Shown: positions 45,468 through 54,810, numbered from the stretch's first letter. The stretch: 56,216 bases of DNA from an uncultured Acetatifactor sp. (GCA_947594835.1 CANQEH010000019.1:1-56216), one strand, 5' to 3'. The notes: generated from the sequence alone by a model not told the origin. A program made the numbers and translations.

Positions 45468-46912
45468 ACTGCCGCCCTCATCCCGTTTTTCCTGATATCG
45501 TCCAGATAGCCTGCCACCGCGTCCGTGAGTCCGCTCACCTGGTTTAAATCCTGTCCGAAGAAGCTCTCATTGCCCAGGAACGCTTTCACGAAAGCCTGGG
45601 CGTCCTTCCCGCAGTTGTCCCGGAAAAATTCCAGCACCGCCATATCGTCCAGAATGTTGTACTCCTCGCCGTCCCGGTGTCCGATCAGCGCCTTGTCCCG
45701 GATCTCGGTGCCCTGATAGAAGGCCATCAGCGCCGCCAGGGAGAAGGTCAGATGCGCGGGCAGCTTTCCGAATTTCTCCACATACTGGAGCAGGCTGGGC
45801 ATACACCTTGCCCGCCACTTGGACACGGAGTTTAAGGAGATGGAGAGCAGCGCGTGCTTCACATAAGGGTTGTTGAAACGGGTGATCACCGCCTCCGCAA
45901 AATCCTTTAACTCCTGCTCGGGCAGGGTCAGCGTGGGGATCACTTCGTCAAAGATCGTCTTTACCATAAAGTTTTTGATATCGGGGTCGTCCATGGACTC
46001 CTTTACCAGATCGTTGCCGCACAGGTAGGATGCCAGCACGAAGGAGGTGTGGGCGCCGTTTAAGATGCGCACCTTCCGCTGCTTGTAAGGCTTCTGGTCG
46101 TCAGTGAAGATGACGGGAAGCCCGGCGTCCGGCAGAGGGAACTCCCCGCTGATGTCCTTTGCGCTCTCGATGACCCAGAGGGCGAAAGGTTCGCCGGTGA
46201 CCATGAGGCGGTCCTCATAGCCCAGCTTCTCCCACTCCTCTTCTATGTTCTCCCTGGGATAGCCCGTGACAATGCGGTCCACCAGGGTAGAGGTAAAGAT
46301 GCAGGCCTCGTCCACCCAGGCCTTAAACGCATCGCCCAGGCCCCAGAGGTCGATGAGCTGCATCACGCATTTTTTCAGCATGATGCCGTTGTCGTCGATG
46401 AGCTCCACGGGCAGCATCACCAATCCCTTTGCGCGGTCGCCGTCAAAGGTCTCAAACCGATGGTGTAAAAACTTGGTCAGCTTGCCGGGGAAGGTTTTGG
46501 GAGGTTTTGCGTCGAACCGGTCGGTGTCGTCAAATACGATGCCCGCCTCGGTGGTGTTGGAAACCACAAAGCGGAGGCTGTCCAGTTCCGCCAGCCCCAT
46601 GTATTTCTCGTAATCGTGATAGGTGTCTACCGCGTCCACCACGCTGGTGACCTGGCGGTTCAGCACCTTGGGCTCGCCGTCCACAATGCCCCTCAAGGAC
46701 ACAGTGTACTGGCAGTCCTGGGCATGGAAGTTGTCCAGATTGCCGAATTCAATGGGCTTGATCAAAACAATGTCCCCGTCGAATTTTCCCTGCTCGTTGG
46801 CGATATCGATCATGTAGTCCACAAACGCGCGGAGAAAATTTCCCTCCCCGAACTGCACCACTTTGATCGGCCGTTCCTTCTTTCCGGTCATTGTCCTGTT
46901 TAAAACTTCCAT
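45452..46912 (-). CDS. uxaB: Tagaturonate reductase (altronate oxidoreductase)
   Basis: A 486-residue NAD-dependent reductase of the mannitol dehydrogenase family. The N-terminal nucleotide-binding stretch is VVQFGEGNFLRAFVDYM, followed by VSNTTEAGIVFDD and the C-terminal helical domain (RKVRILNGAHTSFVLASYLCG; the Lys-x4-Asn/His pair is present). It reduces tagaturonate to altronate. Its promoter at 46964-46992 carries a LacI-type operator over the start site. Confidence 0.93.
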   Translation of the reverse strand: MEVLNRTMTGKKERPIKVVQFGEGNFLRAFVDYMIDIANEQGKFDGDIVLIKPIEFGNLDNFHAQDCQYTVSLRGIVDGEPKVLNRQVTSVVDAVDTYHDYEKYMGLAELDSLRFVVSNTTEAGIVFDDTDRFDAKPPKTFPGKLTKFLHHRFETFDGDRAKGLVMLPVELIDDNGIMLKKCVMQLIDLWGLGDAFKAWVDEACIFTSTLVDRIVTGYPRENIEEEWEKLGYEDRLMVTGEPFALWVIESAKDISGEFPLPDAGLPVIFTDDQKPYKQRKVRILNGAHTSFVLASYLCGNDLVKESMDDPDIKNFMVKTIFDEVIPTLTLPEQELKDFAEAVITRFNNPYVKHALLSISLNSVSKWRARCMPSLLQYVEKFGKLPAHLTFSLAALMAFYQGTEIRDKALIGHRDGEEYNILDDMAVLEFFRDNCGKDAQAFVKAFLGNESFFGQDLNQVSGLTDAVAGYLDDIRKNGMRAAVCRIS

Positions 46913-46943
46913 GTGGTTTCCCTCCTGCCCGCAGGCGCAAAAT

Positions 46944-46957
46944 TGTAAGTACTTTCA
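46944..46957. promoter_or_regulatory. LacI-type operator at uxaB start site
   Basis: TGTAAGTACTTTCA, one base from a perfect TGTAA-N4-TTACA palindrome, directly downstream of the uxaB -10, where binding would block initiation. Confidence 0.72.
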
Positions 46958-46963
46958 CTGATT

Positions 46964-46992
46964 ATTTTACTTCTAATAAAGGGGTTCGTCAA
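46964..46992 (-). promoter_or_regulatory. Promoter of uxaB-uxaA
   Basis: TTGACG (46987-46992) and TAAAAT (46964-46969) with a 17-nt spacer, minus strand. Confidence 0.82.
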
Positions 46993-47024
46993 TATGAAAC
47001 AAGGAAATAATTTCAAAATAACGG

Positions 47025-47053
47025 TTGAAAAAAACAGTGGTGTCGGCTATAAT
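47025..47053 (+). promoter_or_regulatory. Promoter of the LacI regulator and uxaC
   Basis: TTGAAA (47025-47030) and TATAAT (47048-47053), 17-nt spacer, plus strand, divergent from the uxaB promoter. Confidence 0.82.
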
Positions 47054-47077
47054 CGAAATGAATGCTTTGAAGTTCTT

Positions 47078-47091
47078 TGTAACTGCTTACA
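47078..47091. promoter_or_regulatory. LacI-type operator in regulator leader
   Basis: TGTAACTGCTTACA, perfect arms TGTAA/TTACA, about 25 nt downstream of the -10 and upstream of the ATG. It suggests autoregulation. Confidence 0.72.
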
Positions 47092-47119
47092 TTTATTTTT
47101 TCCACACGAGGCCCCCTTC

Positions 47120-48127
47120 ATGACAATTTACGACATCTCCGAAAAGGCCGGAGTTTCCATTGCCACTGTGTCCCGCGTGCTGAACGGAAGCAGCAATGTC
47201 AGCGAGAAGACGAAGAAAAAGGTACTGGACGTAATCCGGCGCTATGAATATACGCCAAACGCTTTCGCCCGCGGGCTGGGCCTGAACACGATGAAGACCA
47301 TCGGCGTCATGTGCGCGGACAGCTCCGATCTGTACCTGGCCAAGGGAGTCTATTACATCGAGCAGAAACTGCGCGACAACGGCTACGACAGCCTGCTGTG
47401 CTGCACCGGCTATGAGCTGGCGCCCCGGGCCGCAGCCATGGATCTGCTGATCAACAAAAAGGTGGACGGCATCATTCTGGTGGGTTCCAATTTTGTCTAC
47501 GAGAAAGAATCCGACAATCGCTACATCGCCGACGCGGCCCTGCAGGTTCCCGTGATGCTGTTAAACGCCGAACTGGACGCGCCCAACGTTTACAGCGTGG
47601 TGTCCGACGATTTCACCTCCATCTACGGGGCAACCCTGGAGATGATCCAGAGCGGGATTTCGGACATCGTCTATTTTTACAACTCCACCTCTTACAGCGC
47701 CCAGAAAAAGCTGGCGGGCTTTGTGGCGGCCATGGAGGAGCAAAAGCTCTCCGCCGGAGCAGAATCCTGCCAGTTCTACCGCGGCTCCCACGAGGACATC
47801 CCCGCCATGGCGGAGCACTTAAAAAAGCTGCACGACAAAGGCGTTTCCTTCCACGGCGTCATCGCCTCGGACGACACCCTGGCGCTGGCCGCCCTCAAAT
47901 ACGCCCGGCAGATGGGCTTTTCGGTGCCGGAGGACTTTTCCGTCTCAGGCTACAACAACTCCCTGCTGGCCATGTGCAGCGAGCCGGAGCTGACCAGCAT
48001 CGACAACAAGCTGGAAACCCTCTGCCAGCACCTGATCGGCACGCTCATGGGGGTGTTGAACGGAAACGAGATGCCAAAAAAGACCGTCTTTTCCGGCGAG
48101 ACCATCAAACGTGGTACCACGCGCTGA
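47120..48127 (+). CDS. LacI-family transcriptional regulator of uronate genes
   Basis: A 335-residue regulator: N-terminal helix-turn-helix MTIYDISEKAGVSIATVSRVLNG, hinge helix NAFARGLGLNTMKTIGVM, and a periplasmic-binding-type effector domain ending in LTSIDNKLETLCQHL and TVFSGETIKRGTTR. The ATG at 47120 aligns with the family start and has GAGG upstream. It lies between divergent uxaB and co-directional uxaC, so a uronate or related sugar is the likely inducer. Sites TGTAA-N4-TTNCA fit LacI half-site geometry. Confidence 0.92.
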   Translation: MTIYDISEKAGVSIATVSRVLNGSSNVSEKTKKKVLDVIRRYEYTPNAFARGLGLNTMKTIGVMCADSSDLYLAKGVYYIEQKLRDNGYDSLLCCTGYELAPRAAAMDLLINKKVDGIILVGSNFVYEKESDNRYIADAALQVPVMLLNAELDAPNVYSVVSDDFTSIYGATLEMIQSGISDIVYFYNSTSYSAQKKLAGFVAAMEEQKLSAGAESCQFYRGSHEDIPAMAEHLKKLHDKGVSFHGVIASDDTLALAALKYARQMGFSVPEDFSVSGYNNSLLAMCSEPELTSIDNKLETLCQHLIGTLMGVLNGNEMPKKTVFSGETIKRGTTR

Positions 48128-48194
48128 GGGCATTGCACCTTTGGCGTCCAGATAGATCCACCAGCCGCCCGGGCGGCAGAAAGCGAGGAAGATT

Positions 48195-49607
48195 ATGAAA
48201 GCATTTATGGACAAGGATTTCCTGCTGGAGACAGAGACAGCCAAAAAGCTGTTCCACGACTATGCGGAGACCACACCTGTTCTGGACTATCACTGCCACA
48301 TCAATCCCAGGGAGATCGCAGAAGACCGCAAGTTTGACAATATCACCCAGGTATGGCTGGGCGGGGATCACTACAAGTGGCGCTTCATGCGCTCCTGCGG
48401 CGTGGACGAGAAGTACATCACCGGGGACGCCTCCGACCACGACAAATTCTTAAAGTGGGCGGAGTGCCTGGGCAAGGCCATCGGCAATCCCCTGTTCCAC
48501 TGGAGCCATCTGGAGCTACAGAGATATTTCGGCTACCACGGAGTGTTGAACAAAAACACCGCCGAGGAGGTATGGACCCTCTGCAACGAAAAGCTGGCGC
48601 AGCCCTCCATGAGCGTGCGCAATCTCATCCGGCAGAGCAACGTCACCCTGATCTGCACCACCGACGACCCGGTGGACACCCTGGAGTGGCATGAGAAGAT
48701 CGCAGGGGACGACAGCTTCGACGTAAAGGTGCTGCCCGCCTGGAGGCCGGACAAGGCCATGAACATCGAAAAACCCGATTACCCGGACTATCTGGAGAAG
48801 CTCTGCGCGGCGTCCGGGCTATCCGAGATCCGCACCTTCGCCCTGTTAAGAGAGGCGCTGGAAAAGCGCATGGACTATTTTGCAGAAAGGGGCTGCTGTG
48901 TGTCCGACCACGCGCTGGAGTATGTGATGTATTGCCCCGCTTCCGAGGATGAGGTGGAGGAGATCTTCTTAAAGAGGCTCAACAGGATGATCCTCTCCCG
49001 GGAAGAAGAGATGAAGTTCAAGACCGCTTTCATGCTGTTTATGGGAAGGGAGTATCACAGGAGGAACTGGGCGATGCAGCTCCACTACGGCTGCAAACGG
49101 GACAACAATAAGCGGATGTATGAAACGCTTGGCCCCGACACCGGGTACGACTGCATCAACAACTACGCTCCCAGCGCAGAGATGGCGGATTTCTTAAATG
49201 CGCTGAACGAGACCGGCGAGCTGCCCAGAACCATCCTGTACAGCTTAAACCCCAACGACAACCAGGCCATCGGCACCATCCTGGGCTGTTTCCAGGATTC
49301 CACCGCGGTGGCAAAGATCCAGCAGGGCAGCGCATGGTGGTTCAACGACCACAAGGTTGGGATGCAGGATCAGATGATCTCCCTGGCAAACCTGGGCAAC
49401 CTGTCCGGGTTCGTGGGGATGCTCACCGACTCCAGAAGCTTCCTCTCCTACACGAGGCATGAGTATTTCCGCCGGATCTTGTGCAACCTGATCGGCGGCT
49501 GGGTGGAAAACGGGGAATTCCCCGCAGATATGGAGACCCTCTCCGAAATCGTAAAGAACATCTCCTACTACAACGCAAAGAACTACTTTGGATTTGACCT
49601 GGACTGA
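48195..49607 (+). CDS. uxaC: Glucuronate/galacturonate isomerase
   Basis: A 470-residue uronate isomerase that converts galacturonate to tagaturonate and glucuronate to fructuronate. Signatures include LDYHCHINPREIAEDRKF near residue 31, WLGGDHYKWRFMRSCGV, LICTTDDPVDTLEWHEKI and AMQLHYGCKRDNN. GCGAGGAAG precedes the ATG. It lies 67 nt after the LacI gene and its stop abuts the stop of the convergent MBL gene. Confidence 0.95.
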   Translation: MKAFMDKDFLLETETAKKLFHDYAETTPVLDYHCHINPREIAEDRKFDNITQVWLGGDHYKWRFMRSCGVDEKYITGDASDHDKFLKWAECLGKAIGNPLFHWSHLELQRYFGYHGVLNKNTAEEVWTLCNEKLAQPSMSVRNLIRQSNVTLICTTDDPVDTLEWHEKIAGDDSFDVKVLPAWRPDKAMNIEKPDYPDYLEKLCAASGLSEIRTFALLREALEKRMDYFAERGCCVSDHALEYVMYCPASEDEVEEIFLKRLNRMILSREEEMKFKTAFMLFMGREYHRRNWAMQLHYGCKRDNNKRMYETLGPDTGYDCINNYAPSAEMADFLNALNETGELPRTILYSLNPNDNQAIGTILGCFQDSTAVAKIQQGSAWWFNDHKVGMQDQMISLANLGNLSGFVGMLTDSRSFLSYTRHEYFRRILCNLIGGWVENGEFPADMETLSEIVKNISYYNAKNYFGFDLD

Positions 49608-50207
49608 TCAGGTGAGATAGAGAAAAGGTTCCTGCCCGTTTCGCTGTGCATAAATTGATTCCAGCCAGGCAAGAACCTCTGCTTTCGGGCGGACAAAGGG
49701 CTCCCCATGACTGAGGAGAAACCAGTCCGCCCGCAGTGTTTTCAAGAATAAAATCTGTTGGTTTAACAGGCTTACGTTTGCCGCCACCCGGCCGTCCTTT
49801 CTGGACAGATACAGCGCATCCCCCAGAAACGCATAGCCGTGATACTCCAGGCCCAGACACCCCTTGGCGTGGCTGGAGGGTATGGGGAAGAGATGCACGC
49901 CGCCGTCAAAGCAGCGGGAAGCGGTCACCGCCGTCCCCCTGCCCAGCCGCCTGCAGGTGAAGCCGCCGCCGTACAGGCAGTCCCAGGCCACCCTGTCCAG
50001 GTTTGCGCTGTGATCCTGATGAAAATGGGACAGCACCACATTTTTCCGCCCCGGCAGCGCGTTGACGGCTTCCGCCGCCTCCGGCAGGCTGCCCACGTCA
50101 AAGACCCACCAGGCGTCTTCGCACTGCACCAGCCCCACGTCCGCGGAAAGGGGCGTCTCCACCGCGGGGAGATACGAAATTCCATCCGCAATCTGCCGCT
50201 TTTCCAT
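49608..50207 (-). CDS. MBL-fold metallo-hydrolase
   Basis: A 199-residue metallo-beta-lactamase-fold protein. SHFHQDHSAN near residue 59 is the HxHxDH metal motif, with SSHAKGCLGLEY, FLGDALY and LLSHGEPFV supplying further ligands. AAGGAGAGGGGTGAC gives a good start. It follows buk by 85 nt in the same direction and is likely the third gene of that operon. Substrate unknown; a thioester or acyl-phosphate link is only suggested by neighbours. Confidence 0.85.
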   Translation of the reverse strand: MEKRQIADGISYLPAVETPLSADVGLVQCEDAWWVFDVGSLPEAAEAVNALPGRKNVVLSHFHQDHSANLDRVAWDCLYGGGFTCRRLGRGTAVTASRCFDGGVHLFPIPSSHAKGCLGLEYHGYAFLGDALYLSRKDGRVAANVSLLNQQILFLKTLRADWFLLSHGEPFVRPKAEVLAWLESIYAQRNGQEPFLYLT

Positions 50208-50292
50208 GTCACCCCTCTCCTTCCGCCGCTTCCACGGTTCTTACATCCGCAGGGCCTTTGTGCGCCAGCGGGGTCCCGGGTTCAAAATTCTG

Positions 50293-51360
50293 TCAATATA
50301 CGCAGGCCTTTTCCTCGCCGTTTAACACCCGCAGCGCGCCCTGGGCCAGGGCTAAGAGTTCGTCTTCCCCGGGGTATACGGTAAAGGGCGCAATCCAGCC
50401 AGCCCGCTCCTTTAAGACGGCGATCACATCCGCGCCGTAGGCAATGCCGCCGGTGACGATGATCTGATCCACTTTGCCGTTTAACACGCAGGCCATGGAG
50501 CCGATGTCCTTGGACACCTGAAGTAAAAACGCCGCCTTCGCCTCCGCCGCTTTTTCATCGCCGCTGTCCGCCCGCCTGGTGACCTCCCGCATATCGTTGG
50601 TGCCAAGGTATGCGTTAAAGCCACCCTTGCCCACGATCTTTCCATAGACTTCCTTCTCGGTATACTTCCCGGAAAAGCACATCTTGATCAGTGCGCCGCT
50701 GGGCACCGCGCCCGCCCGCTCCGGGGAAAATGCGCCGTCTCCGTCCAGGGCGTTGAATACGTCCACCACCCTGCCCTCCAGATGTGCGCCCACGGAAACG
50801 CCGCCGCCCATGTGAACCACGATCAGCCGCAAGGACTCATAGGGCTTGCCCACTTCCCTGGCATAGCGCTTTGCCACCGCCTTCTGGTTCAGCGCGTGGA
50901 ACACGCTGGTGCGGGGCAGCTCGGGCACGCCGGAGTATCTGGCGATGGGCATCAGCTCGTCCACCACCACCGGGTCTACAATGTAAGCGGGCACGCCGAT
51001 GGCATCGGCGATCTCCCGGGCCAGGATGCCGCCCAAATTGGAGGCGTGCTGCCCCTGTACGCCCACCTTCAGGTCGTGCAGCAGTTCGTCGGTGACCTCA
51101 TAGGTGCCGCCGGGGATGGGCTTTAACATACCGCCTCTGCCCACTACGACGTTCAGTTCCTTTAAGTCAAACTGTTTCTCCGCCAAAAGGTCTGTGATGA
51201 TCTTCTTGCGGAAATCCTTCTGCTCCACAATGGAGCCATACCTGCCAATCTCCTCGGTGGAGTGGCGCAGGGTCTCTTCAAACAGCAGGGTCTCATCCTC
51301 AAACACACCGATCTTGGTGGAGGTGGAGCCCGGATTGATAATCAGGCTTTTGATGGACAT
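50293..51360 (-). CDS. buk: Butyrate kinase
   Basis: A 355-residue acetokinase-family enzyme that converts butyryl phosphate and ADP to butyrate and ATP. The opening [18 protein letters not shown], the [15 protein letters not shown] segment, [13 protein letters not shown] and the C-terminal [11 protein letters not shown] are diagnostic of Buk. The ATG at 51360 has AAGGAGAG upstream. It lies 49 nt after ptb, forming the classic butyrate end pathway. Confidence 0.93.
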   Translation of the reverse strand: MSIKSLIINPGSTSTKIGVFEDETLLFEETLRHSTEEIGRYGSIVEQKDFRKKIITDLLAEKQFDLKELNVVVGRGGMLKPIPGGTYEVTDELLHDLKVGVQGQHASNLGGILAREIADAIGVPAYIVDPVVVDELMPIARYSGVPELPRTSVFHALNQKAVAKRYAREVGKPYESLRLIVVHMGGGVSVGAHLEGRVVDVFNALDGDGAFSPERAGAVPSGALIKMCFSGKYTEKEVYGKIVGKGGFNAYLGTNDMREVTRRADSGDEKAAEAKAAFLLQVSKDIGSMACVLNGKVDQIIVTGGIAYGADVIAVLKERAGWIAPFTVYPGEDELLALAQGALRVLNGEEKACVY

Positions 51361-51409
51361 TGTCAACTCTCCTTTTTCATGCTTTTTTGCTTTTGGTGTA
51401 ACGGGCGGC

Positions 51410-52333
51410 TTATTTCCCCTTCTTCAGTTCCTCCGCCACAACGGCAGCCAGGGCGATGGAATTTACCTTGGTCGCAAAGGTGTCGGAGCGGCTGGTGAGG
51501 ATCACGGGAACCTTCGTGCCTGTGAGAATACAGCCGTTCTTGACGCCGGGGATCATATGCACCATGGCCTTGTACACCTGATTCCCCGCGTGGATATCGG
51601 GAAACAAAAGCACGTCCGCGTCGCCCTGGATCTTTCTGTCCGTGGCGCCCTTGTGCTTGGCCGCCTCAGGGTCAATCGCCAGATCAAGCGACAGGGGCCC
51701 GTCCACCACGCACCCTGTGATCTGCCCTTCCTCGCACATCTTTGCCAGCTCCGCCGCCTCCACGGTGACGGGCATCTTGGGGTTTACCACTTCCACAGCG
51801 GCCAGGGGAGCGACCTTCGGCACGTCCACGCCGCAGGCCTTGCAGACCGGCACCGTGTTGTTGATGATATGTACCTTGTCCTCCAGGGTGGGGTAGGTCA
51901 TAAAGGCCACGTCCGTCAAAAACAGCAGGCGGTCGATGCCGGGCACCTCAAACACCGCCACATGGGACAGCACGCCGCCGGTCCGAAGGCCAACCTCTTT
52001 GTCCAGCACGCTCTTTAAGAAATTCTTGGTGTCGATCAGCCCCTTCATGTACATATCCGCCCTGCCGTCATGGGCCAGCTTCACTGCCTTAAGGGACGCC
52101 TGCACGTCGTCCGGCTCATGGACGATCTCGTACCCGTCCAGATCCATGCCGATGGATGCGGCCACCGCCCGGATCTTTTCCTCGTCGCCCACCAGGATGG
52201 CATCTGCAATGCCCTGCCGCTTCGCCTCCTGCACGGCCTCCAGCACTGCGGAATCCTGGGCCACGGATACGGACACCGTCTTTTTCCCGCACTTCTTTAC
52301 CTCTGCTACAATGTCCTCAAAAGTCTGCTTCAT
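51410..52333 (-). CDS. ptb: Phosphate butyryltransferase
   Basis: A 307-residue phosphotransacylase that makes butyryl phosphate from butyryl-CoA. It begins [14 protein letters not shown] and contains [21 protein letters not shown] and [17 protein letters not shown], as in clostridial Ptb. The ATG at 52333 is chosen from the family start; the ORF extends upstream into the promoter. First gene of ptb-buk. Confidence 0.93.
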   Translation of the reverse strand: MKQTFEDIVAEVKKCGKKTVSVSVAQDSAVLEAVQEAKRQGIADAILVGDEEKIRAVAASIGMDLDGYEIVHEPDDVQASLKAVKLAHDGRADMYMKGLIDTKNFLKSVLDKEVGLRTGGVLSHVAVFEVPGIDRLLFLTDVAFMTYPTLEDKVHIINNTVPVCKACGVDVPKVAPLAAVEVVNPKMPVTVEAAELAKMCEEGQITGCVVDGPLSLDLAIDPEAAKHKGATDRKIQGDADVLLFPDIHAGNQVYKAMVHMIPGVKNGCILTGTKVPVILTSRSDTFATKVNSIALAAVVAEELKKGK

Positions 52334-52382
52334 GTAATCTTTTTGCCTCTCTTTCTGCTGCAAAACCGTTTTTATCGTTAAA

Positions 52383-52411
52383 ATAATATCACAGAGAGGT
52401 TCAAAACTCAA
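52383..52411 (-). promoter_or_regulatory. Promoter of ptb-buk
   Basis: TTGAGT (52406-52411) and TATTAT (52383-52388), 17-nt spacer, minus strand. Confidence 0.68.
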
Positions 52412-52433
52412 GAGGGGCCCGCAGCAATCTCGC

Positions 52434-52462
52434 TTGACAAAAAGACTTTCCTGTTATATGAT
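52434..52462 (+). promoter_or_regulatory. Promoter of the SdpR-like gene
   Basis: TTGACA (52434-52439) and TATGAT (52457-52462), 17-nt spacer, plus strand, divergent from ptb. Confidence 0.85.
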
Positions 52463-52498
52463 GATGGCAAGCATTCAAAAATATTTTTAAATAGGTGC

Positions 52499-52768
52499 AT
52501 GGAGATGAGTGTAACCGATCTTTTTCGGGTTTTGTCGGAGCGGCAGCGGCGCGACATTCTTGTGATGCTCAAGGACGGCCGGATGAATGCAGGGGAGATC
52601 GCGGAGAGGCTGAAAATCTCTCCCGCCGCCCTCTCTTACCATCTGCGGCTGTTGAAGAGCGCGGATCTTGTCATGGAGTACAGGGAAAAGAATTATGTCT
52701 ATTATGAGCTCAACACGTCTGTATTGGAAGAGATGATCTTATGGGTCAAACAGTTTGGGGGAAAATAG
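52499..52768 (+). CDS. ArsR/SdpR-family winged-helix repressor
   Basis: An 89-residue DNA-binding protein with the ArsR-type fold (LFRVLSERQRRDILVMLKDGRMNAGEIAERLKISPAALSYHLRLLKSADLVMEYREKNYVYYELN in pieces). No metal-binding Cys cluster is present, which fits SdpR rather than a metal sensor. The ATG two codons later (52505) is equally possible. It precedes an SdpI-like gene, the arrangement of the Bacillus sdpRI immunity operon. Confidence 0.85.
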   Translation: MEMSVTDLFRVLSERQRRDILVMLKDGRMNAGEIAERLKISPAALSYHLRLLKSADLVMEYREKNYVYYELNTSVLEEMILWVKQFGGK

Positions 52769-52882
52769 GGGCCGCGCGCGAAAACCGGTTGAGGCAAGCG
52801 GCGTTAAAAAAGTGGAAACTTTCAAATTGTGATTGGCAGGTGTGTGAAAGCACGCAAAGGGTATAAAGAAAGGAGTATCAAG

Positions 52883-53566
52883 ATGAAAAAAGCGATGTAT
52901 CTGACAGCCTGTATCCCGTTGATCGTGACGGCGTCTGTCCTGCCGTTTCTGCCTGACACTGTGCCGATGCACTACGACCTGGCCGGAAAGGTTGACCGCT
53001 TCGGGTCAAAGTATGAGAATCTGCTCTTTCCTTTCCTGATCCTGGGGCTTGCCTGCTTCTGGCACATTGTCCTCTCCTTCTTTGAAAGGAAAACCAGAAA
53101 CGCCCCGTCGGAAAAAGAGCAGGCGGAAGCCAGGGTAAACGCAAAGCTTCTTGGAATCGTCTCTGTCAGTATGTCCGTTCTGTTCGGGGCAATGCAGTGC
53201 TTTATCCTGTACAGCGCTTATGTGGGAGCGGCAGCCGATACGGATCACGCCGCCGTTGACATCGGGAAAATCTCCTGTCTCCTGACAGGTATCCTCTGTA
53301 TCGTACTCGGGAACTTTCTGACAAAGGCAAAGAAAAACGGCGTGATGGGCGTGCGGACGTCCTACAGTATGTACAACGACAATACCTGGCGGAAAAGCAA
53401 TCGGTTCGGCGGGGCCGCGCTCATCGTCCTGGGGCTCGCCGTCATCGTTACAACAGCGCTTGCGGATACGGCGGCCTGCGTCCTCCTTTTGCTTTTCTAT
53501 ATCCTTCTGGCCTCCACGGCCACCGTGATCTACTCCAAAAAGGTGTACGATGCGGAAACCAGATAA
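52883..53566 (+). CDS. SdpI-family membrane protein with DUF1648
   Basis: A 227-residue membrane protein with about six helices. The N-terminal DUF1648 signature is PFLPDTVPMHYDLAGKVDRFGSK, and the C-terminal half has the SdpI signature around NGVMGVRTSYSMYNDNTWRKSNRFGG. SdpI protects Bacillus from the SdpC toxin and signals by sequestering SdpR. No SdpC-like toxin gene lies nearby. AAAGGAG precedes the ATG. Confidence 0.87.
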   Translation: MKKAMYLTACIPLIVTASVLPFLPDTVPMHYDLAGKVDRFGSKYENLLFPFLILGLACFWHIVLSFFERKTRNAPSEKEQAEARVNAKLLGIVSVSMSVLFGAMQCFILYSAYVGAAADTDHAAVDIGKISCLLTGILCIVLGNFLTKAKKNGVMGVRTSYSMYNDNTWRKSNRFGGAALIVLGLAVIVTTALADTAACVLLLLFYILLASTATVIYSKKVYDAETR

Positions 53567-53611
53567 AGCCGCGCCATACGGCCCCTTCCTTCCACGGGAG
53601 GGGCAGAGCGG

Positions 53612-54268
53612 TCAGAGCTGTCCCGGCGGCAGGAGGGAGACGATCTCCTCCAGGGAGTCCGCCCGGGCATACAGATATGGCGTCAGCTCCGGCCCCGGCG
53701 GGGTCTGATCCGGGATCATCACCACCTTGCAGCCCGCCCGGTAAGCGGACAGTACGCCGTTGGGAGAATCCTCCACCGCCAGACAGTCGCCCGGCTGCTG
53801 CCCCAGCTGCTCACAGGCATAGAGATAGATGTCCGGGGCAGGTTTTCCCTCCTGCACCATGGTGGCGCTGATCAATCTGTCGAAGGCGCCGTAGAGTCCC
53901 ACCTTCTTTAAGTACTTTTCCGTCCGCTCCATGTCGGTGGCGGTGGCAACGGCAGTGACGATTCCTCTCTCCCTCAGCGTCTGGATCAGCTTTTTGGCAC
54001 CGGGCTTTAAGGCGATGCCGTCCCGATCCAGCTGCTCCTCCACCAGGCGCTTCCGCTCCTCCCGCACCGCCTGATAGTCCAAGTCTTCCCCAAACCACTC
54101 CTTCAGCTGCCGGATGGCGAAGGGACGGCCCAGACTGCGCATGGCAAGGGCCTGGGCGTCGGTCATGTGGTAACCGAATGCCGCCAGCGCCCGCGGCCAA
54201 AAGATTCGGTAATACTTTTCCGTGTCGATCAACGTCCCATCCATATCAAAAATCACTGCCCGTATCAA
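53612..54268 (-). CDS. HAD-family hydrolase (beta-phosphoglucomutase-like), TTG start
   Basis: A 218-residue HAD phosphatase with a C1 cap: FDMDGTLIDT at the N-terminus, TATDMERTEKYL as motif II, EGKPAPDIYLYA (Lys) as motif III and AVEDSPNGVLSA as motif IV. No ATG lies before the first motif; the TTG at 54268 has AGGAG 8 nt upstream and gives the family length. Substrate unknown, probably a sugar phosphate. Confidence 0.88.
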   Translation of the reverse strand: MIRAVIFDMDGTLIDTEKYYRIFWPRALAAFGYHMTDAQALAMRSLGRPFAIRQLKEWFGEDLDYQAVREERKRLVEEQLDRDGIALKPGAKKLIQTLRERGIVTAVATATDMERTEKYLKKVGLYGAFDRLISATMVQEGKPAPDIYLYACEQLGQQPGDCLAVEDSPNGVLSAYRAGCKVVMIPDQTPPGPELTPYLYARADSLEEIVSLLPPGQL

Positions 54269-54324
54269 GATCCGCTCTCCTCTCCGCCTGGAAACCTTTG
54301 TCACCTCGCCGTCCGCCCCTGGCT

Positions 54325-54810
54325 TTAAGACTGCTGCCGCCCCGTCAATTCCTGAAAAAGCGCCCTGCATCCCTCCTGTATGTCCCGGTAGGAGGCGTCA
54401 AAATCGCCGGTATACCAGGGGTCTGCAATGTCCCTCTCAGACCCTGCAAAGGACAAAAGCTTCCGCACCTTGCCCTCCGGGTCGCCGCCCATCATGCGGT
54501 GGATATTGCGGACATTGGCGCTGTCCATGGCGATGAGGTAGTCATATTTGTCATAGTCCGCCCTGGTCAGCTGCACCGCCCGCTTCCCGCCGCAGTCGAT
54601 GCCGTGCTCCGCCAGCTTGGCCCGGGCCGGGGGATAGACCGAATTGCCCACCCCGTTCCAGATCTCCTCGCTGCTGGTGGCGGCGGAGGCGATGGAAAAG
54701 GAATCGGCGAGGCCGGCCCTGGCGGCCAGATCCTTCATGACGAACTCGGCCATGGGGGAGCGGCAGATGTTGCCGTGACAGATGAAGAGCACTCTTACTT
54801 TTCCTTGCAT
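54325..54810 (-). CDS. Low-molecular-weight protein-tyrosine phosphatase
   Basis: A 161-residue LMW phosphatase: the catalytic P-loop is CHGNICRSP at 11-19 and the acid is in DPWYTGDF near residue 130. The fold and length are usual. It lies 56 nt upstream of the HAD gene in the same direction. Such enzymes dephosphorylate tyrosine on bacterial kinases or exopolysaccharide proteins. Confidence 0.93.
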   Translation of the reverse strand: MQGKVRVLFICHGNICRSPMAEFVMKDLAARAGLADSFSIASAATSSEEIWNGVGNSVYPPARAKLAEHGIDCGGKRAVQLTRADYDKYDYLIAMDSANVRNIHRMMGGDPEGKVRKLLSFAGSERDIADPWYTGDFDASYRDIQEGCRALFQELTGRQQS

